Positions 1 through 10,818 of a stretch of DNA of 64,000 bases are shown piece after piece (the first letter of the stretch is position 1; every line of letters begins with the position of its first letter). The stretch covers positions 248,319,582 to 248,383,581 of the forward strand of contig CP136061.1 in the NCBI GenBank assembly GCA_032622095.1. Reading direction: 5' to 3'. The translations under genes were made by a program, and so were the position numbers. The stretch comes from Siphonodentalium dalli. Its lineage: Eukaryota > Mollusca > Scaphopoda > Gadilida > Siphonodentaliidae. Under the pieces are notes generated by a model. The model saw only the letters and a program-made list of their open reading frames with translations. It ran no database searches and was not told where the DNA came from.

Positions 1-57
1 GGACCTCAATCTGCAAATGACAGGCACACTATACAGGCACACTATTTCAAGGCTTGG
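1..57. repeat. Right end of a 254-bp inverted-repeat element
   Basis: The first bases match the right arm of the complete copy at 5092-5345: an ACCTCA.TCTGCAAATGACAG block followed by CTATTTCAAGGCTTG. The left part of this copy lies outside the window. A short internal duplication (CAGGCACACTAT twice) sets it apart from the other copy. Confidence 0.6.
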
Positions 58-87
58 CACCAACATCTTGATCATTATCTTAACTTC

Positions 88-340
88 TTAACCCTTTCTA
101 TACTAAAGTATCATTGATGAGTAGTTATCCCATAGGGAATATTCAGATATTATGTTCAACAAACGTGAACTTCTTATCTGAACATTCCCTCCAATAAATT
201 GGACTCATTCTGCACCTTTATTATCTGTTGTCGCGATATCTACTTGTTTTTCCTGAAAACCCTCCAGATGAACAATAGACCATTCCAATGTATAGTTTTA
301 TAACTGAGTGAAAAATTCCATTTAGTATAGAAAGGGTTAG
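88..340. mobile_element. TTAA-flanked MITE, family A
   Basis: The element begins TTAACCCTTTCTATACTAAA and ends with the inverted version TTTAGTATAGAAAGGGTTAG, so the ends are inverted repeats and the flanking tetramer is TTAA on the left and TTAG on the right. No coding capacity. Related copies lie at 361-770, 7826-8086, 12905-13146 and 16649-16966. TTAA duplication with CCCTTT ends is the habit of piggyBac-type elements (Kolobok also uses TTAA); the superfamily is inferred. Confidence 0.75.
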
Positions 341-360
341 TTACATCATTGCTTTCCCTT

Positions 361-770
361 TTAACTCTTTTATTAATCATTATTCGGTAAGAGGTTATTC
401 CCATTGAGTAATTTTTAGTGATATTTAGATAATAAGTTCAACACTCAGTCTTGTACAGTAATGCCCTAAATAATTGACTCCTTAACCACAGCAGAATTAT
501 GGGTAACTTTTTAGGATTTAGTCAGAAATATGGCTTGTTGCCATTCATCGGAAAGCTCTCACTGTGAGACTTCCGATGAATGGCAACAAGCCATATTTCC
601 GACTAAATCCTGAAAAATCACCCATAATTCTGCTGTGGTTAAGCAGTCAATTATTTAGGGCATTACTGTATGTTGAAATTATTATCACAACATCTGCCTG
701 TCGTCTGCTTATCACATCTGAACATCCATACAAATGAAGAATGGACCATTCTGATGATTAGGCATGTTCT
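361..770. mobile_element. Family A MITE copy split by a TA-flanked MITE
   Basis: Diverged family A sequence starts at TTAACTCTTT and includes the conserved internal GATAATAAGTTCAAC block. It is interrupted at 454-670 by a complete 217-bp palindromic MITE and resumes with the CTGAACATCC and GAACAATAGACC-like segments. The right terminus is eroded, so the end is approximate. The nesting shows the inner family was active after this copy landed. Confidence 0.55.
454..670. mobile_element. 217-bp TA-flanked palindromic MITE (family TA-1)
   Basis: The element is an almost perfect palindrome. It starts TACAGTAATGCCCTAAATAA and ends in the inverse ending CATTACTGTA; inner arms carry ACCACAGCAGAATTATGGGT and ATGGCTTGTTGCCATTCAT. 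A CAGT terminus with flanking TA is what Tc1/mariner-derived MITEs show; that assignment is inferred. Other copies are at 1579-1690 (half), 1962-2109, 5347-5514 and 6167-6385. Confidence 0.8.
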
Positions 771-1578
771 TTGTTATTACTTTGTTCACGGATTTCCCCG
801 AGCCAAAGGTCATGTGAGTGGTTTTTCAGTCAGATGATTGAAAAAAGTCCAAAAGTGTTGGACAAAATATCGCCTAAGTGAAAACTAATGGAATCAAACT
901 CATCATTATGAATCCAGAGCAATGTATCAAAATTTTCGGAAGCAAAAAAAAGTTGTTTATCAAAACAAAACAAAATTTATTCCACCAATGGGAATATTAA
1001 TCCATATTAATCCAGACAATCCAAAAATAGATAACATAATATATATAACATAATTGTTCGAACAGCGAAACCATCCGGGGCGATATTTATGTCCAGATTT
1101 TCCAATGAATAAGTTGAAGGTCATAGCCTGTTTTCATCTATCCAACTTTCAAAAAGAAGAGATAGTTGCCTGTGCAAGTGGACATGGGCTAAACATAGGT
1201 AATGTGGTGGCTTCTATTGCATATGAGGAGATTATTATACAGCAGATATCTGCATCAAAATCCACGAATATTATTGACAAAACTTAAAAGAACAAATTTA
1301 TACCTGTTTTATTTATATATATTTTTTCATCCCACCTCCCTATCCTTCAGTCAAATAAATCTGTAAACCAAGTAATAAAAAATAATATACCTTTAAGAAA
1401 TGTCCACTCAGAAATCAAAGAGTTCCTTCAGTTTTAGCAGCTATTGTGTAAGTTATGACATCGTTTTGCACCTTGTATATTCTCTCTCCTCAATTGTGCC
1501 ATACAAGCATGATCTCTGTTTACACGAAGTCACAACTCGATGTTTCCATACTTATTATTTGAATAATTATACACCATC
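771..1578. other. No gene seen; AT-rich spacer
   Basis: Reading frames of up to 77 codons occur, but none has a recognisable domain, a good start context or splice signals. I see no strong repeat here. Confidence 0.5.
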
Positions 1579-1690
1579 TACAGTAATGCACTAAATAATT
1601 GACTCCTTAACCACAGCAGAATTATGGGTAACTTTTCAGGATTTAGCGGGAAATATGGCTTGTTGCCATTCATTGGAAAGCTCTCACTGC
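1579..1690. mobile_element. Half copy of MITE family TA-1
   Basis: The left arm is present from TACAGTAATGCACTAAATAA through the CTCTCACTGC centre, and the right arm is absent. It abuts a fragment of family C at 1691, so it was truncated or replaced. Confidence 0.7.
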
Positions 1691-1836
1691 ATGGTGCAGC
1701 AGTAAAGATCCTGTGCCAAAGCATTCTCTTATATATGCGATTATAATAGAACACTGATTTACAAGGTCATGGTAAATATTGTTAGGCCAATGCATTCTTT
1801 TATATATGCGAGGAGCTCCAGTGATGGAATAGTTAA
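1691..1836. mobile_element. Fragment of TTAA-flanked MITE family C
   Basis: It contains the family C/B core CCTGTGCCAA.GCATTCTCTT followed by TATATATGCGA, and a second TTAGGCCAATGCATTCTTTT block, and ends near GTTAA. The left terminus is lost at the junction with the half TA-1 copy. Confidence 0.55.
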
Positions 1837-1961
1837 GCTAAATAATTATTCCATCAGCTGATTTGCGGGAGGCAATTTCTTGAAAATAGTCAACAATGTA
1901 AGCTTCCTGTTTGGGGCCTACACATCCTATCTTGGTGCATCCTGTTGGAGTCTCTACATTA

Positions 1962-2109
1962 TACAGTAATGCTCTAAATAATCGACTCCTTAACCACAGC
2001 AGAATTATGGGTAACTTTTCAGGATTTAGTCGGAAATACGACTAAATCCTGAAAAGTTACCCATAATTCTGCTGTGGTTAATGAGTCGATTATTTAGGGC
2101 ATTACTGTA
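1962..2109. mobile_element. Centre-deleted copy of MITE family TA-1
   Basis: Both termini are intact (TACAGTAATGCTCTAAATAA and the inverse) but the ATGGCTTGTTGCC loop arms are missing, leaving a 148-bp perfect hairpin. Confidence 0.75.
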
Positions 2110-2239
2110 TGTAGGTACATGTATCCTGTTGGAGCATGCACTTCCTGAAAAGTTACCCATAATTCTGCTGTGGTTAAGGAGTCGATTACTTAGGGCATTA
2201 CTGTATGTAGGTACATGTATCCTGTTGGAGCCGGCACTT
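2048..2239. repeat. Two-copy 96-bp tandem duplication over a MITE end
   Basis: The right arm of the preceding TA-1 copy plus about 35 bp of flank (GTAGGTACATGTATCCTGTT) is repeated head to tail; CCTGAAAAGTT starts at 2048 and 2144. The second arm ends in GGCATTACTGTA again, so it resembles an extra element end but is a local duplication. Confidence 0.75.
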
Positions 2240-2977
2240 CCTGTGACTGTGCATCCTGGTGTGGTGACATGTCCTGTCTAGGTATTCCATCAACTCACTG
2301 TATATATACACACCATCATTTCATCAATGTGAATGTTCTAGTCTGTTTGTTTATTTGTTAGACTTTAATATATTGTTAAGTTATTTTATTACCTATGTAG
2401 ATTAATTGATTCAATCCTAGTCACTTCTTCACCAATCAGAGTTATCTGACCCTGAGAGAAAGTTGCTGATTGCAGAAGAGCATCCAAACTCCAGGCAGAG
2501 TTATCTCTCATCGCTCCGCTGAGATACCACTGCCATAAGGACATTAATTGGTAAGGAATTCTTAGGTGTTTTAGTTCTTATGTTTTGTGATTAAAATTGT
2601 CTATGTCTGGCTCAGTTCATATTGTTCTTATCAATACCGAAAGAATTACCATTATTGCAAACTTTAAAAAAAATTTGATGGTCAAAACAAGATAATAGAT
2701 TTATCGTCTGCAAAGTACACTCATTGTGGCAGTGATATATCACAGCGAAAGCATAGAGGGCGCAGTATGGAGTTTGAAGAGCATCAAGAAAGGCAGGATA
2801 GAGTTATTCCTCTTTGATAGATTCTGAGCAATGTTATACATATTGGCAGAACATGATTCTCACAAGTCTAAATTGGTTGAATCCAGCCTAAGCATTATTA
2901 ATAGAATCCATTTGAATACTTTGTATTTTGCAACAAAACTATGCTGCTTTCAAGCTGTTGTGATAAAAAATCTTCTA
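2240..2977. other. No gene seen
   Basis: A non-repetitive stretch as far as I can read it. No ORF above 60 codons with recognisable content. Confidence 0.5.
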
Positions 2978-3126
2978 TTAACCTATCCATGATTGGAGCT
3001 TCCTGAAATTTTGCGAAAACCCTGTGCCAATGTAATATGCGAGTCGCCCAAAGGGAGAAAATACATTGACCTAACAATATTTACCTTCACTTTGTAAGAC
3101 AGTGCATTCTCTTATATATACGAGGT
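2978..3126. mobile_element. Fragment of TTAA-flanked MITE family C
   Basis: Starts TTAACCTATCCATGATTGGAG, followed by the family GAAATTTTGCGAAAACCCTG block and ends in GCATTCTCTTATATATACGA. The right half is missing. Confidence 0.6.
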
Positions 3127-3621
3127 TCAAAGTAGATAAAAATTAAGACAAAAAATTAAATTTACCTACTAGTAAGATTTAAAAATGTTTTAAAAATGTG
3201 TTCTTGTCTCCGATTTGTTATTTTATAAACAAGAATCTATATGAGAAAAATGAGTGACAATTTCTTATTTAGCTGAGAAGAAAGCCTGACTTTAACCAAA
3301 GATTTTTGTGAGAATGCTATCATGATGTATCATATTGTATGGCCTAATTTGCTGTGAATGATATAAGCACAACTGAAGACGAACATTTCATATGACATCT
3401 AATTCACTTTTAAATTAAAAAAAAAATTGAAACTCATTATACTCAAGATTCATACATCACGGGTAAAACTCATTCATAAATTGAACCATTTTGTAGTCTA
3501 CTCAACTTATCACATTTCTTCTTGCCAACATGCTCTAGTACATCATTTCTTCTTAAAAGTGTCCATTTCAAGATTTTTGTTTCTTTCAGGCAGGCACGGA
3601 GCTAGTCGAAAGGTTGAAAGG
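3127..3621. other. No gene seen
   Basis: AT-rich spacer. The 69-codon reading frame at 3427-3636 has no recognisable feature. Confidence 0.45.
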
Positions 3622-3883
3622 TTAACCCTTCCATGACTAAACTTTCCTGAAATTTTATGAAAACCCTGTGCCAATGCATTCTCTTATATATATGAGTCTC
3701 CCATAGGGAGTCTCGCATATATAAGAGAATACATTGGCCTAACATTATTTACCTCGACCTTGTAATCTAGTGCATTCTCTTGTATAAGTGAGGCTCTCTA
3801 TTGGAAACTGCATATATAAAAGAATGTACTGGCACAGGATCTTTAATGCTGCACCAGCGCAACTCCCATCATGAAAGGGTGAA
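3622..3883. mobile_element. TTAA-flanked MITE, family C
   Basis: Begins TTAACCCTTCCATGACTAAA and ends CAACTCCCATCATGAAAGGG followed by TGAA (a degenerate TTAA). It carries CCTGTGCCAATGCATTCTCT hairpins and the internal segment ATTTACCTCGACCTTGTAAT. Confidence 0.65.
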
Positions 3884-4252
3884 AGATATTCTGCCCATAA
3901 TTATTAAGTCTTGAAATTTTCCAATTGTTTGTACGATAACATAAATAAAACATCGTGGGTTATGCTACTGATTGGAATGGCTAGAGACGAAAAAACAAAT
4001 ATTAGCTTTTTATGATTCTTCTCCCAAGTTATTCAAATATGTCCCAAGTTAAATTGTGACTAATTCTATTTGTTCGCATTCAACAGTGAGCAGCTGTCAG
4101 AGTTATCAAAGATACTTCAGGCATTCAGGGAATTTTGTCATAAGATTTGGGCCCATTACCATTCAGCAATCCACTAGTTCCTGGACTGTGCTTGTAGATA
4201 AAAGAGTTATTCATTGTATTATTGGTTTCTGTGATAAATTTTTTCTTTTTGT
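3884..4252. other. No gene seen
   Basis: Spacer between two TTAA-flanked MITEs; the 66-codon frame here shows no recognisable domain. Confidence 0.4.
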
Positions 4253-4640
4253 TTAACCCTTTACCCAACAAACCGGCCAAAACCGGCCAAATAAAGCTTC
4301 AACAGCCTAAAATATCTTCGGTCTGTCTCAATAGAACCATACACATATGGATATCATTGGAACCGGCTCCTTGACAACATTGTGATAGTTACAGTTATAC
4401 CCTGTGCCAATGCATTCTCTTATATATGCGAGTCGACCATAGGTCGCCTCGCATATATAAGAGAATGCATTGGCCTAAAAAAACACTTTTTACCATTTTT
4501 TCTTACATTATTTAACAATTTTATAATTTTTAATGTGTTAAGCCAATGCATTCTCTTATATATGCGAGGCGACCTATGGTCGACTCGCATATATAAGAGA
4601 ATGCATTGGCACAGGGCCATTCTGTTGGGTAAAGGGTTAA
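4253..4640. mobile_element. TTAA-flanked MITE, family B
   Basis: Perfect TTAA at both ends, with inverted termini TTAACCCTTTACCCAACA and TGTTGGGTAAAGGGTTAA. Inside are GGCCAAAACCGGCCAAATAA and two hairpins made of GCCAATGCATTCTCTTATAT arms around CGACCATAGGTCG. The copy at 25911-26310 is the same element in the opposite orientation. Apparent reading frames on both strands come from the hairpin arms and are not genes. Confidence 0.8.
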
Positions 4641-5091
4641 TTTATTATTTTTTTCCTTCTATGTTTATTGCTACATCTGTTACGAACAAAGAATTGCTCG
4701 CGTGTGTCAGTATCATTGTTTAATTGTTTTAGATTATTCTGGACAGATGATTTGACCAAAGTATGTCAGGGTCATCACAGAAATTTGCATACAAATTTGA
4801 ACAGCTACACTTGAATGGGTTTAATTACAACTATGCTGGCTATTTTATACAGTAATGAAAAAACATTACAACATAATAAAGTAGAGTTCAGAGGACTGCA
4901 TTGGTCCATTGTGTTGATTTGTTAGGTTCAATCTGTTGAACTGTTTACACATGTCTGTTGGCGTTATAACACAGAGCATTCTGATTGTAGCTGATAAGTT
5001 CTATATTGGAATAATTGCAAAGTAGAATATCAATCTATTTGTTATAAATGAAATCTAATGCCAAACCTGTCAAATCCCAACAACTACAGTA
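4641..5091. other. No gene seen
   Basis: Spacer without visible repeats or coding sequence. Confidence 0.4.
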
Positions 5092-5345
5092 CAAGCCTTG
5101 AAATAGGGTGTCTGTCATTTGCAGAATGAGGTCCCCAGAGGGTGAATTTAGTGATGCTACCCCGCATAGCGGGCTAGCATCACCAAATTCACCCTCTGGG
5201 GACCTCATTCTGCTTACACCTCAGCAGAATGAGGTTCCCAGAGGGTGAATTTGGTGATGCTAGCCTACTATGCAGGGTAGCATCACTAAATTCACCCTCT
5301 GGGAACCTCATTCTGCAAATGACAGACACCCTATTTCAAGGCTTG
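5092..5345. mobile_element. 254-bp inverted-repeat element with two stacked hairpins
   Basis: Starts CAAGCCTTGAAATAGGGTGT and ends with the inverse ACACCCTATTTCAAGGCTTG. The interior has two successive hairpins, each with a GAATGAGGT.CCCAGAGGGT arm and a GATGCTA.CC loop, so the element folds as a long stem carrying two related stem-loops. Family-level assignment is not possible from sequence alone. Position 1-57 is another copy. Confidence 0.75.
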
Positions 5346-5346
5346 C

Positions 5347-5514
5347 TACAGTAATGCCCTAAGTAATCGACTCCTTAACCACAGCAGAATTATGGGTAAC
5401 TTTTCCCGAGAGCTTTCCGATGAATGGCAACAAGCCATATTTCCGACTAAATGCTGAAAAGTTACCCATAATTCTGCTGTGGTTAAGGAGTCGATTACTT
5501 AGGACATTACTGTA
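5347..5514. mobile_element. MITE family TA-1 copy abutting the previous element
   Basis: Termini TACAGTAATGCCCTAAGTAA and inverse; 168 bp with a shortened loop. It begins one base after the 254-bp element ends. Confidence 0.75.
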
Positions 5515-6166
5515 AGTCTTTATTCTCATGAATAAATACAAGTCATATTTCCTTCTCTGCACAGAAAAGCTGCCATCTTTGAACAATTGAATTCAAGAAC
5601 TACAAAATGATGTTATGATGCACACACTTCATTTTTATATGCATTGGAAATTGCATTGATTGAAAAATAGTCTCTATTGGGTGTGTTAATGGATATATCG
5701 TGATGGATGCAGCCATCTAAATGTCTTAAGTGTTGTTGCCTGTTTCCCTTTTTCAGTGCAATGGGCCAATGCACGATGGATCAAACACAATGGACTAATC
5801 TGAACACTCTTTTAGCAACCTATCACAGCGTCTTACTAACAATCAGGTGATCAATTTTTCTAAGCTTTCAGAAATTTCAGAACTTTGAAAGATTTAATGC
5901 CAATAATTTATATGCTTAAACATCTTGTGATTTACACAAACATTAATTATGCATCATAAGCACATAAGCCAGTCCCTGTGAATCTGTCTCGGCGTGAATC
6001 TCTTTGGTGTTCCATGCACTCTCTGTCCAGAATGATCAGAAAAAACTCTGACTTTATAATTGTGTACAGATATTTGAGAATAAATTATCAATGAATAAAT
6101 AAAAGGATGAAAACCATCAGTTTGTTGTTATACTTATGTGAGCCCTCAGCTTGTTATTTATACATG
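5515..6166. other. No gene seen
   Basis: Non-coding spacer; no repeat or recognisable ORF seen. Confidence 0.45.
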
Positions 6167-6385
6167 TACAGTAATGCCCTAAACAATCGAATCCCCTTAA
6201 CCACAGCAGAATTATGGGTAATTTTTCAGGATTTAGTCAGAAATATGGCTTGTTGCCATTCATCGGAAAGCTCTCAATGAGAGCTTTCTGATGAATGGCA
6301 ACAAGCCATATTTCTGACTAAATCCTGAAAAATTACCCATAATTCTGCTGTGGTTAAGGAGTCGATTATTTAGGGCATTACTGTA
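6167..6385. mobile_element. Full-length MITE family TA-1 copy
   Basis: 219-bp palindrome with the same termini and the ATGGCTTGTTGCCATTCATC arms as 454-670. The two halves are near identical, suggesting recent insertion or gene conversion of the hairpin. Confidence 0.8.
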
Positions 6386-7125
6386 CAGGAGGGGAAATAT
6401 AATTCAGATTCACCTACAATTTAGTCATAAGCTGTCAATTATGGAATACTTTAAAACAATTGGTTGTCTCTTTAATTGGGCACTAAGGTTATATCCCAGT
6501 AAGCTTTATTATAATCAGTGCCGTCACTCTTCCATTCGAGAAAGCATATGTGCGTAAACAAGTTTTTGGACAGCAGCCCCACGTGTCTTTCGAAAGATTT
6601 TAATTAACTAACCAATGAAAATGCAACTGGACATGTGGTTGACAGGTACATGTTCCCCAGTACATAATTGTTGCTTGCATTGGCACAAAATAAGTATGGT
6701 GATTGACCCGCCTCTTATTCTGGACTATTATATTGACAAGATGCTGTATCAGTTACTATATTTTATTACTGTCCTTTCCTCTTGTGATACCAGTAGCTGT
6801 GGAATGTCAAAGTTTTCTAACTATCTACCCTTTTGTAGACCATTTGGATAAGTTGGACCCATAGCCTGGCATAATCTGGTATCAAAAGTTGTGTAATTGT
6901 GTGCCATAGAAGCTGCATACCAGCCTTGTTGAATCCTGAATACCAGTTAAATGGGGCATATGAATCCTGAGTACCAGTTAACAGAATTGGTATATGTGTA
7001 TCCTATGTACAGTCTGAACATTGCCTGAATCCCATGTACCTAAAGATGGGGGTCATACCCTCTAACCCTCATTCAGGTTAGATTATGAGGCAACTTGCCA
7101 CACACTTGATCATAAAATGTGTTTA
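6386..7125. other. No gene seen
   Basis: Spacer with a short direct repeat of GAATCCTGA.TACCAGTTAA near 6935-6985. The 78-codon frame at 6615 has no recognisable content. Confidence 0.4.
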
Positions 7126-7640
7126 TTAATCCTTTCATGATGGGAGTTGCGCTGGCAACATATTAAAAACCATATACCAATGCATTCTATGCAGTTGACC
7201 ATAAGTTGCCTCACATATATGCATTGGCCTAACAATTTTTTTATCAATATTTCTTACATTCTTTAACAATTTTTATCATTTTATATATTGTTTCTTATAT
7301 TCTTTAACAATTTTATCATTTTTATAATTTTTTTCTTATATTCTTTAACAATTTTGTCATTTAAAAAAAAAATTCTTACATTCTTTATCAATTTTCATCA
7401 TTTTTTTCTTATATTTTTCAACAATTTTTATCATTTTTTATCATTATTTGTTACATTCTTTTACAATTTAAACAAAAATTCTTACATTTTTTAACAATTA
7501 TAAAAAATAATATAAAATTTGTTAGGCCAATGCAATCTTATATATGGGAGGCGACCTATGGTCGACTCGCATATGTAAGATAATGCATTGGCACAGGGTT
7601 TTCGCAAAAAATTCAGGAAGCTCCCATTATGAAGGGTTAA
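7126..7640. mobile_element. TTAA-flanked MITE family C with an expanded AT-rich core
   Basis: TTAA at both ends, outer TCCTTTCATGATGGGAG / CTCCCATTATGAAGGG inverted repeat, and two GCCAATGCA hairpin arms. The middle (about 7235-7515) is an imperfect array of TTTCTTACATTCTTTAACAA-like units of variable length, T-rich on the plus strand. The 68-codon frame in it is a low-complexity artefact. Confidence 0.7.
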
Positions 7641-7825
7641 GATATTGTTTTCCCAACGTTTCATTGCATTTTGACTACCGACTCAGTCGTGATCAAAGGC
7701 TATGCACTGAGATTGTGGTCAGAATTATTTACCTCATTTATACGGCACAATGTGAAATTTATGTTATCAATGTGTTTCCTAAAGGACGTATTATGTTTTG
7801 GCTCAACCGCTCTGGGAACAATACC

Positions 7826-8086
7826 TTAAACCTTTCTATACTAAATGATATTATTGACAAGTAGTTCCCGTAGGAAATATGCAGATAATAAGTTCAATTA
7901 ACAATAGGACATTTGTTCAGCTTATTATCTGAACATTTCCCACCAATAAATACCATAGGATTATTTCTGCACTTTATTTGTCTTCTGCTTTTTATTTGCT
8001 GAACATCCCAACAGGTGAACAATAGACCCTTTCCAATGTATGGTTTTAGAACTTATGGGAGCTTCTATTTAGTAAAGAAAGGGGCA
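7826..8086. mobile_element. TTAA-flanked MITE, family A
   Basis: Starts TTAAACCTTTCTATACTAAA and ends TTTAGTAAAGAAAGG; contains the family blocks CAGATAATAAGTTCAA and CTTATTATCTGAACATTTCC. The right TTAA is eroded. Confidence 0.7.
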
Positions 8087-8364
8087 TAATTTGCAGAAAT
8101 GCCCTAGTTGAGCTGATCAACATGAGTACTTGATGGGCGACCAGCAGGGAATCAGACTGTCTCTAACTGACATAGTTTCCCCTGGCTAAGTTGTCCTGCT
8201 GATTTAGCTATGATGTTGGTGCTATAAATAAAAAATATTGTTAACATTTTCTCAAATTATCATTTGTTAACGAGCGATTCCAGGAAAAGCCAGTGTATGT
8301 ATGAAACATTCCAGAACATTTATGAAAATTAACGGTACATGTACTTTTTCATCACTACTCATAG

Positions 8365-8848
8365 CTACGCACGTATAGATCATACTCCATCAGTACAAAA
8401 CCTTGGAACTTTTTAATGTTTTGACAGGGAACCTTATAAAGTTAAAAAAATAACGTGGGGTATATTATTCTTAGTTATTATCTATTCCTTAATAATGTAC
8501 TTCACTGGAGGTGAAGGTCCCAACTTGAATTTCACGATTTAAGTGGCTGTGAACGATTTTGGTTTGTTTCACTTACAATTATGGAATTTCTCCAGGGTAA
8601 TTAATTCAATGTTTATTGGGATATCGGTTCACAAAGTCACAGAAAAACATGCAATTTCGTGCTGGGACCTTCGCCTACTGATGAATAAACAATTAAGCAA
8701 CATGTGTTAACAAAGAAATATATTGCCTGCACTATTTTTTCAACTTTGTAATGTTCCCTGTCAAAACTTCAAAAAGTTCCCAGGTTTTGTATTGGTGGAA
8801 TACGACCTCTACGGGCGTTAGCCAGAATAGAGATATATGGCATGATCC
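8365..8848. mobile_element. Long-inverted-repeat element (family F), eroded copy
   Basis: Same element as 19319-19810 and 21819-22333. Arms carry CAGTACAAAACCTTGGAACT, TTTGACAGGGAACCTTATAA and GGTGAAGGTCCCAACTTGAA; the right arm gives the inverse, ending ATATGGCATGATCC. About 480 bp, no coding capacity. Confidence 0.7.
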
Positions 8849-10570
8849 ACATAGCTATCAGCCGGACACACCAACATCATTATCACATTAGTAAGACCAC
8901 TCAACCAGGGGTGTTTGTGGGTGACCTAAATGTAGTCGTCGTGCTGGGTGAGCTACATTTCTTCCAGACAACTCTAAAAAATAGTCTTTATTAATATCAT
9001 CATAAAACAAAACCAAACAGTCTTGGTTAAAATTCAATCAAAAACAAAGTTTGCATTTTGCGTAATGAAACACAGTACAATACAGTGCTCCAAATCACGA
9101 AATATTCATCTAGGTAGTCACCACTGCAATACATGTGCATACATTTCACTCTAAAATCTGAACGATATTGTCCAGTACCAATGTTCATCTGCACAACTTA
9201 ATTAAAGACACGGTTGGCCTTGGCGGTGGGTATCCTGTGAAAATATCTCCACCCGTCAAAAACCGCCACAAACAGAAAGAACATCAAAATGTAGATAGAC
9301 TTTGTCCGTATACAAATAAGAAATATCGCATAAACAGTATGTTATGGTCATATGTTTGACCATTGTTATGTAAACAAAAGCATATAAAGTTACTTTTCTG
9401 GTGTTTGTTTATATTATGATGGTAAACATAAAGAGCGTTCTTTGTTTGTGAATACCTGATGTGGAACTAATAAAGAGCGTGTATGCCATTTGTGTGTGAT
9501 CAGCCAGTAGCATTGTGCTGTCTTCTGTAACACAATCAGGCTCTTGCTTAGGTAAAATATAGTAGGTCTTTATGATAACATGCTGGTTACGCGATGGTCA
9601 TGGTATATGTGAACGGAACTGTATGCGTTTTAATTTTTTTCGGATTACTGTGTTTGGAACAAATATGAATATTTTCGACAATTAAGGCCGCACGTGCCTT
9701 TAACCAAATCGAATTCCCGAATTTACTCCGGTCAATTTAGTCCGCATGCACATCCTCCATTTTAGTTTGAATTCCCAACTGGTACAATGTACCTCGTCAT
9801 AGTGGTGGGGAAAACAAATACGCCAGACAAATACTGTACGCTGAATATTTGGTGCAAAATTTAACTATCAGAATATAGTTCATTTCATAACAAAGATAAG
9901 TTCGTGTTTTTCTGATAGTCAAATTTACTCAATGTTTAAAGATCATGTCGTTTTTAGACCAAGAATTCAATATTTTTCCTACTTTTTGTCGAACATTTTT
10001 TTATGGAGAGCAATGTTCAACAATTGGAAAATTTCCCAGGATAGAGGATGATAAATTGGAATTTTCTGAGAGTTTGAAAGTTTGAAGTATCAATCGGGAA
10101 ATTTCTGCTCAAATGGAGTGCAAATTAACATTCCCAGACTTTTGAACATACCTCGCTGGGGGGGGGGGTGCAGTTGCCGGGAAAGTCGAAATTGGGCATG
10201 CACCTCCCACCACATCAAATGCCCCATATCCACGCCACTGCGCCTGCATAGACTCTCTAGTGCGGATTGGGCTATAATGGATAATTCCAGGCGGCATGCA
10301 TCTGACCGTCGCCGAATTATAACAAAAATAAGACACTTGCATGGGCATGCGACGTCGGCCGTTCGGTTCATCAAAGTCGTTTGTAATGCGTGCGCTGCGC
10401 ATACTAGATCAGTTTAATGTTACTTCGATAAGTGAATCAGGTCACCAAGTTATTAATTGGAGAACAACCTTAAGTATATGACTCAAAGCCGCGATTTAAT
10501 ATGTTTGTATTAACGCCGCCCACGCAAGCAACACGCGTATATATTATTTTAACTAAAATTTCAATTTCCA
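8849..10570. other. No convincing gene; two AATAAAGAGCG words
   Basis: Overlapping frames of about 100 codons on both strands at 10082-10417 are mutual shadows. ATAAAGAGCGTTC (9428) and AATAAAGAGCGT (9469) belong to a dispersed word reported separately. A G-run lies at ~10150-10168. Confidence 0.4.
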
Positions 10571-10725
10571 CATTACATCCGTGTTCGTGAACTCTTTGCA
10601 TAGTTGTTGTCTTCTAAACCAATCGCAATCAACAGTCTCAAGTTCATCGTCACATCCGGATGCTTGTACTCATTGCATAGTGAACACCTTCTAAATCAAC
10701 CGCCATCAACAAAGATCAGAGGTCA
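10571..10725. repeat. Diverged 77-bp tandem duplication 3' of the MADF gene
   Basis: ACATCC...ACTCTTTGCATAGT... and ACATCC...ACTCATTGCATAGT... repeat with a 77-bp offset, followed by CTTCTAAA.CAA.CGC.ATCAAC in both copies. On the minus strand this is immediately downstream of the MADF stop, hence probably 3' UTR or flank. Confidence 0.6.
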
Positions 10726-10749
10726 ATTTCATGTCGTCTCGTCGACACG

Positions 10750-10818
10750 CAGTCTGATTAAAACCATAATCAGACTCTAAAGTATCTTTAGAGTCTGAGT
10801 ATGGTTTTAATCAGACTG
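10750..10818. mobile_element. 69-bp palindromic insertion in the last MADF exon
   Basis: CAGTCTGATTAAAACCAT at the left is the inverse of ATGGTTTTAATCAGACTG at the right, with a CTCTAAAGTATCTTTAGAG centre. GTCGACACG occurs directly before (10741-10749) and directly after (10819-10827), a 9-bp duplication, or 12 bp if CAG is counted on both sides. Such a hairpin with an 8-9-bp duplication fits a hAT- or Mutator-type MITE. On the minus strand it supplies the present MADF stop codon. Confidence 0.75.

Noticed and set aside
1054-1287. 77-codon plus-strand frame
   Set aside because: No ATG in good context, no domain, no splice support.
4382-4723. Frame of 113 codons and its opposite-strand partner
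   Set aside because: Both arise from the hairpin arms of a TTAA-flanked MITE; the same peptide (YICESTIGRLAYIRE) recurs in the copy at 25.9 kb.
7288-7494. 68-codon Phe/Asn-rich frame
   Set aside because: T-rich low-complexity core of a MITE.
10082-10417. Three overlapping ~95-111-codon frames
   Set aside because: They cover each other on both strands, have no domain, and none has splice or start support.
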